8,905 nt of DNA from positions 1 through 8,905 of the forward strand of contig JAFUTM010000199.1 of the NCBI GenBank assembly GCA_017484235.1, in the 5' to 3' direction. The notes under the pieces are model-generated. The model searched no databases, was not told where the DNA came from, and saw only the letters and a list, made by a program, of their open reading frames with translations. This stretch comes from Selenomonadaceae bacterium. GTDB lineage: Bacteria > Bacillota > Negativicutes > Selenomonadales > Selenomonadaceae. The translations under genes and the position numbers were made by a program. Below are positions 1-6,479 of the stretch, in pieces; the first letter of the stretch is position 1, and the number at the start of each line of letters is the position of its first letter.

Positions 1-327
1 ATCAACTTCTTTGGCATCGCGAACGACAATATCATCGGGTAACACACCGATTGATGCAAGTGGTATTTTATCAATCGGAATAGTGCCGTCGGTAAAGAAG
101 TTGACGACCTGACCGAGTGCGTGCACACCTGCATCAGTGCGACCGGCGGCGGCAAGCTCGATGGTATCACCAAAAATTTTTTGTAATTTATCTTCCAATA
201 TGTTTTGTATTGCAATCGTCGGTGGTGACTGACGCTGGAAACCGTGATAATTTGTTCCATCATAAGCTACTGTTAATGCGATGTTCCGTTGTCGCGATTT
301 CATTTCAGTTTTATGTTCTACCCTCAT
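1..327 (-). CDS. truA: tRNA pseudouridine synthase A, 5' part (cut by left window edge)
   Basis: TruA converts uridines 38-40 of the tRNA anticodon arm to pseudouridine in the cytoplasm. The 109 visible codons read on the minus strand and give the family N-terminus: NIALTVAYDGTNYHGFQRQ (residues 15-33), then the catalytic loop AAGRTDAGVHALGQVVNF, with the nucleophilic aspartate at residue 65. The family is usually about 245 residues, so more than half lies left of the window. The start is uncertain. ATG at 327 has a weak GGTG six bases upstream; ATG at 303 would give a length closer to typical TruA but has no ribosome site. The gene is driven by the promoter at 369-397 and separated from the upstream gene by a terminator. 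Family identity is seen directly in the translated motifs. Confidence 0.93.
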   Translation of the reverse strand, partial: MRVEHKTEMKSRQRNIALTVAYDGTNYHGFQRQSPPTIAIQNILEDKLQKIFGDTIELAAAGRTDAGVHALGQVVNFFTDGTIPIDKIPLASIGVLPDDIVVRDAKEVD

Positions 328-368
328 AAGTCACACCATTCAATCTATTACAATCATTATACAAAGAC

Positions 369-397
369 ATTATATGTTTATTTAATTTTTCTGTCAA
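369..397 (-). promoter_or_regulatory. Sigma-70 promoter of truA, perfect consensus
   Basis: On the minus strand TTGACA (392-397) and TATAAT (369-374) are separated by exactly 17 bp. Transcription would start near 362, leaving a leader of about 35 nt before the truA ATG at 327. A further TATAAT (356-361) lies just downstream but has no matching -35. Both hexamers being perfect is unusual for a tRNA-modification gene. Confidence 0.75.
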
Positions 398-424
398 CTA
401 AAACTAATCAATAATAATATATAA

Positions 425-460
425 CAAAAAAAGATCGCTGTGTGTAATCACAAGCGACCT
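425..460 (-). terminator. Intrinsic terminator after the LPP20-like gene
   Basis: Read on the minus strand, AGGTCGCT-TGTG, loop ATTA, CACA-(C)-AGCGATCT forms a 12-bp stem with one bulged C and one G-U pair. A run of seven T follows. It lies 25 nt past the stop codon at 486, and upstream of the truA promoter, so it insulates the two units. Confidence 0.85.
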
Positions 461-485
461 TTTCACCTAATATTGAGAACTATGA

Positions 486-1271
486 TTACTGAACTAACAC
501 AACGGCACAGTTATCAAGGAAATGGCTGCTACTATTAGCGTGAAGGATTCTGCTTGCATCTTCATCAGAAACAACGGGATTGCATTTTCTAGTACCATCT
601 ATACGTTTTGCTTTAATTCTAAGTGGATTGCTTCCTGCACGCGAAGAACTAGAAGTGCTTGTTGAATAGCTTGCCATACCTCTAGAAACAACCACATCAT
701 AGTTTAGATTTTCATATCCATAAATTGGATTGCCTGACTCGTTTAAAATGACTGGTGACATAGCAGTCTCTAAGCCCAAACCACTGCAGTCAATAATAAG
801 ACCGGTATAACCGCCGCTGGAAGAGCCAGTTGGCTGTGGAAATTGTGGCTGAGGGAATGGCTGAACATCGTTATTTGGTTTTAATACTGTACTGGCAACA
901 GAATTTTGCACACCCCAAATTGGTACGCGTACTTCAGCATAATAACCGCCTTCTGGAAGAGGACCTTCATTTATAATTCGTGCTCGACGCAATACACCCT
1001 TTAGTTTAGTATGAATATAATCCTGAGTAGTAATTCCTTTTTCAACTGTAGTTTCGGAATCTAAATTTATTTCATTCACAGCTTCAAATGCTTTTCTATA
1101 TGCGTCAAGCTCTGCCGCACGAATTCCAGCACTCATTGACTGACCAGCTTCACCAAAGCCTTTTACTATAATGTAATCCTCGTCATCCATAGGCAATTCA
1201 GTTGCCGATACTAATGTCACAGAAAATACCATTAAACAAGTCATAAGCAGCATTGTGAATAATTTTTTCAT
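486..1271 (-). CDS. Secreted LPP20-like two-domain protein
   Basis: A 261-residue exported protein of unknown exact role. Residues 1-23 are a signal peptide with an Ala-X-Ala-like end (LVSA|TE). There is no good lipobox, so it is probably soluble in the periplasm or associated with the outer membrane rather than a lipoprotein. Residues 33-120 (YIIVKGFGEAG..., RAAELDAYRKAFEAV..., GGYYAEVRVPIWG) resemble the LPP20/FlgT-N type fold. A Pro/Gln-rich linker (132-154) leads to a second domain (155-261) with YTGLIIDCSGLGL, AMSPVIL, PIYGYENL and a VVSDEDASRIL...DNCAVVLV end, a pattern I associate with FlgT/LPP20-related proteins. Three cysteines (161, 230, 255) are in the mature part. I chose ATG at 1271 because GGAGG sits 8 nt before it; the in-frame TTG at 1277 is only 2 nt from GGAGG. 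It lies downstream of ompM with its own terminator and likely promoter. Confidence 0.75.
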   Translation of the reverse strand: MKKLFTMLLMTCLMVFSVTLVSATELPMDDEDYIIVKGFGEAGQSMSAGIRAAELDAYRKAFEAVNEINLDSETTVEKGITTQDYIHTKLKGVLRRARIINEGPLPEGGYYAEVRVPIWGVQNSVASTVLKPNNDVQPFPQPQFPQPTGSSSGGYTGLIIDCSGLGLETAMSPVILNESGNPIYGYENLNYDVVVSRGMASYSTSTSSSSRAGSNPLRIKAKRIDGTRKCNPVVSDEDASRILHANSSSHFLDNCAVVLVQ

Positions 1272-1329
1272 AGACAATACCTCCTTTTATTCATTAAAAA
1301 CAAAAAACATCAATACAATCTACATTTTA

Positions 1330-1358
1330 ATTCTATTAATATATGGTAATTCCTTCAA
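1330..1358 (-). promoter_or_regulatory. Probable promoter of the LPP20-like gene
   Basis: TTGAAG (1353-1358) and TAGAAT (1330-1335) are 17 bp apart on the minus strand, 4/6 and 5/6 matches to consensus. The predicted start near 1323 gives a leader of about 50 nt. The DNA is very AT-rich, so chance matches are possible, but a promoter is expected here because a terminator closes ompM just upstream. Confidence 0.4.
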
Positions 1359-1402
1359 ATATAAATTAAAATTAGGTTAAGTTTATATTAAATTATAATT
1401 AA

Positions 1403-1439
1403 ACAAAAAACCTGCTTGTACTAATTTACACAAACAGGT
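1403..1439 (-). terminator. Intrinsic terminator after ompM
   Basis: On the minus strand ACCTGTTTGT (1430-1439) pairs with ACAAGCAGGT (1410-1419) in a 10-bp stem with one G-U pair and a 10-nt loop. TTTTTTG follows. It lies about 39 nt beyond the ompM stop. Confidence 0.88.
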
Positions 1440-1477
1440 CTTTATCATTAAGAAATACTATTTAATTACTATATTAA

Positions 1478-2761
1478 TTAGAAGAAGAAGCTGACACGTG
1501 CAAACAGTGTTTCAGTATCTTTATCTGTTACGAGACTCTTGCCATTGAAATACATAAACTGAGTCAAAGTGTTGTTAAGTGGTGACCAACCAAGTCCAAC
1601 TTCAACGCCTTTCTTGTTGTAAGGCTCAACATCGTAAGTCGGCATTATACCAACGTTTCTGCCAACATAACGATAAGCTGCCCACATTCCCCAAGATTTA
1701 GCAGTTTTGTCTGCACCTTTATAACTCAGTTGACCAGTCCAAGCTCTGTTGTAATCATCAGCACTTGGATTTTGTGCATAAGCATAGAACAATCTGACAT
1801 TTTTATCAAAGTTATAACCAGTACCAGCTGACCAAATATCAGCATCGTCCTGGACTTTGCCTTCGGTATTATATCCAGTAACAGTCTTCAAACCGCTTGC
1901 ATTGAAATGACGATATGTACCGCCGACGTTAAATTTGTTACCGTCATTATAATTCAATTCAACGCCCTGATAATTTGCGACTTCATCGCTGCCAAGATTG
2001 TCAAGAACTGTACTATTCGCTAAATTGATGCGGCCAGCTTCAGCCGTAACTTTAACTTTACTGCCAAATTCAAGCTGAGCACCGCTGAAGAAATCATCGA
2101 CGACCAGACCATCATCGGCAACACTGTACAGATCTTGCTTACCAACGCGAACTCTAAATTTATTATAATTTCCTTCAGCGTATCCATAAGTCAGCTCGAA
2201 ATCTGTCGAGTCGTTAGTATCCGTCTCATAAGTGGCAGTCAAACGCGCCTTCAATTTCCAATGATCATTGACCTCAGCCTCTGGAAATAAACGGAAATGT
2301 ACCCAATCTTTATTAGATCTATCTTTTGATCCGTCTGGATTTTCATCACGAATACTCTTGTAACGATAACGCATTTCACCGGTCCACTGTACCTTATCAG
2401 CATACTTTTCAAGTTCAGCAACGCGGACGCCAAGACTGTTAAGTTCATCACTAAATTCAGCAGCAAGACGATCAAGAGCAGCTTTATCAGTGCCGCTGAT
2501 GTCGGTTCTTGCAAGAGCCTTAGCAACCATTTGGGCAACTTCGTAACGAGTGATAGGGCGCTTGCCTTGGAAAGTGCCATCGCCCATACCATCGATAACG
2601 CGCTTGCCGTCAGCAGTGTATGTGTTGTAAAGCTGCATTACGGACTGATACGCCCAATGGTCTGGATCTAAATCACTAAAAGGATTCGCTGCTGCAAATG
2701 TTGTTGATGCAGCTCCGACAACCATTGCTGCCGTTAATGCAGCTGCTATATTTTTTTTCAA
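1478..2761 (-). CDS. ompM: OmpM-type porin: SLH domain, coiled coil and outer-membrane beta-barrel
   Basis: A 427-residue outer-membrane protein typical of Negativicutes. Residues 1-23 are a signal peptide (TFA|AANP). Residues 27-82 form one SLH domain (NPFSDLDPDHWAY..., GMGDGTFQGKRPITRYEVAQMVAKAL). Residues 93-122 look like a coiled-coil stalk (LDRLAAEFSDELNSLGVRVAELEKYA). From about 124 to the end lies a beta-barrel with alternating aromatic strands, ending ARVSFFF with the C-terminal Phe expected for outer-membrane insertion. By family knowledge the SLH domain binds modified peptidoglycan and holds the outer membrane to the wall, while the barrel forms a pore. The start is TTG (2759-2761), preceded by AGGAGG at 9 nt spacing; no in-frame ATG is nearby with a ribosome site. 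It is followed by a strong terminator and preceded by the triple-SLH gene with a 77-nt gap. Confidence 0.93.
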   Translation of the reverse strand: MKKNIAAALTAAMVVGAASTTFAAANPFSDLDPDHWAYQSVMQLYNTYTADGKRVIDGMGDGTFQGKRPITRYEVAQMVAKALARTDISGTDKAALDRLAAEFSDELNSLGVRVAELEKYADKVQWTGEMRYRYKSIRDENPDGSKDRSNKDWVHFRLFPEAEVNDHWKLKARLTATYETDTNDSTDFELTYGYAEGNYNKFRVRVGKQDLYSVADDGLVVDDFFSGAQLEFGSKVKVTAEAGRINLANSTVLDNLGSDEVANYQGVELNYNDGNKFNVGGTYRHFNASGLKTVTGYNTEGKVQDDADIWSAGTGYNFDKNVRLFYAYAQNPSADDYNRAWTGQLSYKGADKTAKSWGMWAAYRYVGRNVGIMPTYDVEPYNKKGVEVGLGWSPLNNTLTQFMYFNGKSLVTDKDTETLFARVSFFF

Positions 2762-2794
2762 TTTAAAATGCCTCCTAAAATAATATTAATGGAA

Positions 2795-2812
2795 AAATTG
2801 TAATTACAATTT
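2795..2812. repeat. Perfect 18-bp palindrome in the ompM leader
   Basis: AAATTGTAATTACAATTT is identical to its own reverse complement. It lies between the predicted ompM transcription start (about 2824) and the ribosome site (about 2775). On the minus strand it is followed by two more T, so it could be an AT-only hairpin, a weak terminator for the upstream triple-SLH gene, or a dimeric-regulator operator. The sequence alone does not choose among these. Confidence 0.55.
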
Positions 2813-2830
2813 CTAATAAACATAATCATT

Positions 2831-2858
2831 ATTATAGTTTATTTATAATATTTTTCAA
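2831..2858 (-). promoter_or_regulatory. Probable ompM promoter with a Fur/PerR-like box
   Basis: TTGAAA (2853-2858), inside the last codons of the triple-SLH gene, and TATAAT (2831-2836) are 16 bp apart on the minus strand. The start would be near 2824, giving a leader of about 60 nt. The stretch TAATAATGATTATGT overlapping the -10 and start matches the 7-1-7 Fur box (TGATAATnATTATCA) at 11 of 14 positions. In DNA this AT-rich that may be chance. Confidence 0.5.
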
Positions 2859-3474
2859 ATACTTTATTTATCATTAATGCTGCTTCAAAACGAGTAACAT
2901 TTTTATCGCCCTTGAATGTTCCGTCGCCATATCCAGAGAGAATCTCTTCCTTTGTCAGAGTCATAACCGCATTATAAGCTGGGTGGTTATCTGGAACATC
3001 ACTAAACATATTTGTTGTTGATGCAATGGAAAGATTTGCATCTTTAGAGAGAAGATTGGCTATCATAACAGCCATATCATATCGTGTGATTTTATCATTG
3101 CCGTGAAATTTACCGTCAATTGAAGGTTTAATTATTCCATCTGCTGCAAGTCTAGCTATTGCGACAGTTGCCGGATGACCTGCTGGTACATCTGAAAATG
3201 GATTTTCTGTCGACGTCGTAACATCATTCTTCTTCATATGCAGATTGTAGACCATTTTTACTACGTCGTATCGTGAAGCTTTCATATTGCCAAAGAAACT
3301 GCCGCGATCATTACTGTCCGGCTCAATTATTCCAGCATCAACAAGTGCTATAACTTTTGAATACGCCCAATGATTTGAATCTAAATCATTAAACGGATTA
3401 GCTGCTGCGAATGTTGTTGACGATATACCAATTATGAGTGCTGTTGATAAGGCTTTAACGATTTTGTTTTTCAT
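2839..3474 (-). CDS. Secreted protein made only of three SLH repeats
   Basis: A 211-residue exported protein. Residues 1-23 are a signal peptide ending STTFA|AANP. Three SLH repeats fill the rest: 27-82 (DLDSNHWAYSKV, SRYD), 91-145 (DVPAGHPATVAI, DGKFHGNDKITRYD) and 155-210 (DVPDNHPAYNAV, GDGTFKGDKNVTRFE). There is no barrel, enzyme or coiled-coil domain, so it resembles a free wall-binding module. Repeats 2 and 3 have HP where repeat 1 has the usual HW. Its first about 40 residues closely match those of OmpM, at DNA level too, which suggests duplication. I chose ATG at 3474 because AGGAGG lies 7 nt upstream; the open frame extends 11 codons further without a better site. A periplasmic role at the peptidoglycan is inferred, perhaps modulating OmpM anchoring or competing with it. 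The specific function is unknown. Confidence 0.85.
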   Translation of the reverse strand: MKNKIVKALSTALIIGISSTTFAAANPFNDLDSNHWAYSKVIALVDAGIIEPDSNDRGSFFGNMKASRYDVVKMVYNLHMKKNDVTTSTENPFSDVPAGHPATVAIARLAADGIIKPSIDGKFHGNDKITRYDMAVMIANLLSKDANLSIASTTNMFSDVPDNHPAYNAVMTLTKEEILSGYGDGTFKGDKNVTRFEAALMINKVFEKYYK

Positions 3475-3527
3475 CACAATACCTCCTAAACAACATATAA
3501 TCATCAATGTCTAGCTACAACTTTGAT

Positions 3528-3556
3528 AAAATACCACATTTTTTTTAATTTGTCAA
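3528..3556 (-). promoter_or_regulatory. Promoter of the triple-SLH gene
   Basis: TTGACA (3551-3556) and TATTTT (3528-3533) are 17 bp apart on the minus strand, with an extended -10 (TGG immediately before the -10). The start would be near 3521, giving a leader of about 47 nt. It is back to back with the msbA promoter; the two -35 boxes are 29 bp apart. Confidence 0.65.
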
Positions 3557-3585
3557 GTTTTCACTTCATTTGATTAAATTTATGA

Positions 3586-3614
3586 TTGACAATTATTGTT
3601 ATTCAGTGTACATT
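3586..3614 (+). promoter_or_regulatory. Probable msbA promoter
   Basis: TTGACA (3586-3591) and TACATT (3609-3614) are 17 bp apart on the plus strand, 6/6 and 4/6 matches. The start near 3621 leaves a leader of about 28 nt. The dyad ACAATTATTGT (3589-3599) overlaps the -35 and spacer and could be a regulator site. Confidence 0.55.
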
Positions 3615-3648
3615 ATTTAATATTAAGATTAACTATTTGGAGATTCAA

Positions 3649-5376
3649 ATGAAAAATTATAAACGACTCTTAATTTACATTAAACCATATCTCAGACGTC
3701 TGGGTATTGCTATCATCTGTATTGTAATGGCAGCAGCGGCTAATCTTTATGTGCCGTGGATTATTAAGGATATGATTGATAAAGTACTGGCTGAGAAAGA
3801 TATGGCAATGTTGAACGTCATTGCAATTGGCATTGTCGTTGTCTTCTTCCTTCGTGGAATATTTTATTATGGTCAATCCTATCTTGTGTCATATATTGGG
3901 CAGCGAGTTATAATTGATGTCCGTGAAGTAATGTTCCGCAAATTCCAAAAGATGCCAATGGCTTATTTTGATAAGCACCAGACCGGCGAAACGATGAGTT
4001 ATGTCACAAACGATGTCGCAGCAATACAGGCGGCACTCGTCGATAATTTGATTGAATTATTTACAGAAAGCTCAATATTAATTGGTTCCATTGCAATGAT
4101 GTTTTATCTCGACTGGAAGCTGTCACTTTTAACGTTAGTGGTCGTGCCAATGGTCGGCTACTGTATGCGAATATTCGGCAAAAAAATAAAAGCCAACGGC
4201 ACCGTAATTCAAGAGCGTATGGCAGATATTACATCTCTTTTACAGGAATCAATTTCTTCAATTCGCGTTGTTAAATCCTTCGTTCGTGAAGACTATGAGA
4301 TTGATAGGTTTTGCAAACAGAATGAGCTAAACTTTCAGGCGGCGATGAAAAACGTGCAGCTTACCAGCCTGCTTACACCGACGGTTGAGTTTTTAGCGGC
4401 AATTGCAGTTACTTTAATCGTCTGGTTTGGCGGTTATGAGGTCGTCAACGGCATAATGACGGCTGGCTCTTTAGTTGCGTTTTTAACTTATGCAGTCAAT
4501 CTTGCTAATCCAGTTAAGCGTTTGAGCCGCATTTATGGACGTATGCAAAAAGCGATGGCAGCAGTCGACAGAATTTTTTATGTATTGGATATGGAAGAAG
4601 CCATTACGGATCGTCCTGATGCTAAAATTTTGCCGCCGGTTGAAGGGCACGTTTCTGTTGAGAATGTATCGTTCAGTTATGACGGTGTTCACGATGCACT
4701 TAAAAATGTTAGCTTGGAAGTTAAGCCTGGTCAGATGATTGCGTTTGTTGGTCCAAGCGGTGCCGGTAAGTCGACTATTGCAAATTTGATTCCTCGTTTT
4801 TATGACGTGACAAGCGGTTCAATTAAAATCGACGGCTTGGATATCCGCGATGTGACAATGAATTCTCTACGCGAACAAATTGGCATTGTACCGCAGGAGA
4901 CGATGCTTTTTAGCACGACAATTATGGAAAATATTAGATATGGTCGACTGGACGCATCAGATGATGAGGTCCTTGCTGCAGCAAAGGCGGCAAATGCTGA
5001 TGAGTTTATCAGACAACTTCCAGACGGCTATAATACTTTAATAGGTGAGCGTGGACTTAATCTGTCCGGCGGTCAGCGTCAGCGTATGGCAATTGCCCGC
5101 GCAATCCTCAAAAATCCGCGCATTTTAATCTTGGACGAAGCAACTTCAGCACTTGATACCGAATCAGAAAAAATTGTGCAGTCCGCACTTGATGATTTAA
5201 TGGTTGGAAGAACGAGTTTTGTAATTGCACACCGCTTGTCAACTATTTTTGATGCAGACCATATCTTTGTAATAGATCACGGTCACGTTGTTGAAGACGG
5301 GTCGCACAAAGAACTCCTTGCACGCAACGGCGTCTATGCCAATCTTTATAATATCCAATTTAAAAGCGAAAATTAA
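3649..5376 (+). CDS. msbA: MsbA-type lipid-exporting ABC transporter (fused permease and ATPase)
   Basis: A 575-residue inner-membrane half-transporter that works as a homodimer. Residues 1-310 form the six-helix exporter domain (hydrophobic stretches around 18-36, 55-72, 140-172 and 247-282; coupling region AYFDKHQTGETMSYVTNDV at 105-123). Residues 334-575 are the ATPase: Walker A GPSGAGKST (368-376), Q-loop Gln416, signature LSGGQ (472-476), Walker B ILILDE (492-497) and switch His528. All catalytic residues are present. By family, MsbA flips lipid A-core from the inner to the outer leaflet, which fits an organism with an outer membrane and the neighbouring outer-membrane genes. A multidrug or other lipid exporter of the same subfamily cannot be excluded from sequence alone. 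ATG at 3649 has GGAG 6 nt upstream; the frame is open a further 21 codons into the promoter, which I reject as coding. No lipid A or Kdo genes flank it. Confidence 0.85.
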   Translation: MKNYKRLLIYIKPYLRRLGIAIICIVMAAAANLYVPWIIKDMIDKVLAEKDMAMLNVIAIGIVVVFFLRGIFYYGQSYLVSYIGQRVIIDVREVMFRKFQKMPMAYFDKHQTGETMSYVTNDVAAIQAALVDNLIELFTESSILIGSIAMMFYLDWKLSLLTLVVVPMVGYCMRIFGKKIKANGTVIQERMADITSLLQESISSIRVVKSFVREDYEIDRFCKQNELNFQAAMKNVQLTSLLTPTVEFLAAIAVTLIVWFGGYEVVNGIMTAGSLVAFLTYAVNLANPVKRLSRIYGRMQKAMAAVDRIFYVLDMEEAITDRPDAKILPPVEGHVSVENVSFSYDGVHDALKNVSLEVKPGQMIAFVGPSGAGKSTIANLIPRFYDVTSGSIKIDGLDIRDVTMNSLREQIGIVPQETMLFSTTIMENIRYGRLDASDDEVLAAAKAANADEFIRQLPDGYNTLIGERGLNLSGGQRQRMAIARAILKNPRILILDEATSALDTESEKIVQSALDDLMVGRTSFVIAHRLSTIFDADHIFVIDHGHVVEDGSHKELLARNGVYANLYNIQFKSEN

Positions 5377-5387
5377 TAATACTGACT

Positions 5388-5420
5388 AATTATGAATTAG
5401 GAATTATGAATTATGAATTA
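5388..5420. repeat. 7-bp tandem repeat, about 4.7 copies
   Basis: The unit AATTATG is repeated in direct tandem (5388-5394, 5402-5408, 5409-5415, partial 5416-5420). One variant unit, AATTAGG, occupies 5395-5401. It begins 12 nt after the msbA stop codon. It is too short and spacer-free to be a CRISPR array. Confidence 0.85.
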
Positions 5421-5446
5421 AAAATATGATTTTATCGTACCAAAAA

Positions 5447-5577
5447 TGGCCGAGTGTATTTATATCGTTTCTCAAAATCGCCGGAGCTGGACGCGGAGGC
5501 GGCCCCTGAGCGCGGCGAACGTGATGTGAGACAGCGAAGGGCGACTTTCTGCTTCTCTTTGGTCGTTCAAAGAGAAG
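5447..5577. repeat. GC-rich intergenic element with terminal hairpin (possible dispersed repeat or RNA)
   Basis: Positions 5481-5550 stand out sharply: the 40 bases 5481-5520 hold about 75-80% G+C in a region otherwise near 25-40%. Possible internal pairing includes TCGCCG (5488-5493) with CGGCGA (5513-5518). The element ends in a perfect 10-bp hairpin, CTTCTCTTTG (5552-5561), loop GTCGTT, CAAAGAGAAG (5568-5577). No T-run follows directly on either strand, so it is not a textbook terminator, although it lies between the converging ends of msbA and mqnA. No frame has a ribosome site or convincing protein. Composition and structure suggest an interspersed repeat or structured RNA; this is inference. 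Confidence 0.5.
5552..5577. other. Perfect 10-bp hairpin between convergent genes
   Basis: The inverted repeat is exact, with a 6-nt loop. On the plus strand it is followed by TCTCTAATTTT, a poor T-tract; on the minus strand by CAGAAAGTCG. It may still stop or protect the msbA or mqnA transcripts, since no better terminator is visible in this gap. Confidence 0.6.
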
Positions 5578-5630
5578 TCTCTAATTTTAAAAAATTTAAC
5601 TGAACAACAACAATAAAAAATGGTAGCAAA

Positions 5631-6479
5631 TTAGATACACATTCTAGCAACATCAGCAAATTCAATCGGAGGTACACTGTCAATCAACTTCAATTTATAC
5701 GCTAAATTATAGAACGTAACTAACGACTCAACAGCATCTTCTGGTAAATTCCATTTAATAATACCGCCAAGATAATGATCCAAAATTTCATAAGTAAACG
5801 GCTTCTCATTAATAATCGAATTAATGGCAGCCGATTTATTTTTTATACCATTTTCTAAGCCAGAAAGTATTTTGTCATAAGCAAACTGCAAAAGTTTTGG
5901 ATAATTGCGGGCAAAATCCTTTCTAACCGTCCAAACTGCATAAACCATAGATCGACCAGTCAGCTTGTGCCACTCTTTACCCATGTCATAACAATATAAA
6001 TCTTTTGGCGTATTCAAATACATATAGAGCGCATCATCACCAATAAACAACGAAGCAACGGCATCATAGTGAACTGGTTTATCGACATTGATGTGACGTA
6101 TATCATATACTGGAGCTGCGCCGTAGCTTTCAGTCATAATTATTTTTAATAAACAATGTGAAGTTGCCGACTTTGCCGTTAAAATAATTTTATCGTTCAT
6201 TATTTCCTCGATTGGCTTTCTAGAAATCAGCACAATACTTTCCACATCGAGGTCAGCCCTAATACAAATATCTGGTATTAAAAGGAGTTCATCACTCATT
6301 CTTGCATAAGTAATTGAAGATACCGGACTTATATCCAGTCGACTGCTTTTGATAGCTTCATTTAATGCAGATGGCACATCATACATTATAGATAAATCTT
6401 GATCATAACCGTTTTTGTAACTATAAGTCAAAGGAAGTACATTTAAAAAATTTATATGGCCAACTCTTATATTATCCAT
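5631..6479 (-). CDS. mqnA: Chorismate dehydratase of the futalosine menaquinone pathway
   Basis: A 282-residue cytoplasmic enzyme. By family, MqnA removes water from chorismate to give 3-enolpyruvylbenzoate, the first step of the futalosine route to menaquinone. Seen in the sequence: the MqnA-type start RVGHINFLNVLPLTY (5-19); LDISPVSSITYARMSDEL (48-65); the TAKSATSHCLLKII stretch (101-114); FIGDDAL (145-151); and DMGKEWHKLTGRSMVYAVWTVRK (165-187). The start lacks the S-P-C-P-N-D pattern of its relative MqnD, which is why I call MqnA. Length is normal. The ATG at 6479 overlaps the ubiX stop by 8 bp and uses GGAG, 8 nt upstream inside ubiX, so the two are translationally linked. It is the last gene of the operon, running toward msbA. 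Confidence 0.9.
   Translation of the reverse strand: MDNIRVGHINFLNVLPLTYSYKNGYDQDLSIMYDVPSALNEAIKSSRLDISPVSSITYARMSDELLLIPDICIRADLDVESIVLISRKPIEEIMNDKIILTAKSATSHCLLKIIMTESYGAAPVYDIRHINVDKPVHYDAVASLFIGDDALYMYLNTPKDLYCYDMGKEWHKLTGRSMVYAVWTVRKDFARNYPKLLQFAYDKILSGLENGIKNKSAAINSIINEKPFTYEILDHYLGGIIKWNLPEDAVESLVTFYNLAYKLKLIDSVPPIEFADVARMCI

Noticed and set aside
117..329. 70-codon open frame on the plus strand opposite truA
   Set aside because: It is antisense to clear TruA motifs and has no ribosome site.
2251..2592. 113-codon open frame on the minus strand inside ompM
   Set aside because: It is in another frame of a well-supported gene, lacks a ribosome site and its hydrophobic translation matches no family I recognise.
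3586..3648. 21-codon upstream extension of msbA
   Set aside because: It begins at the -35 box with an unlikely start; the ATG at 3649 has its own ribosome site and the family N-terminus.
5388..5420. CRISPR-like array
   Set aside because: The units are 7 bp in direct tandem with no spacers.
5447..5577. Small protein gene in the GC-rich island
   Set aside because: Several frames are open on the minus strand simply because GC-rich DNA lacks stops; none has a ribosome site or recognisable protein.
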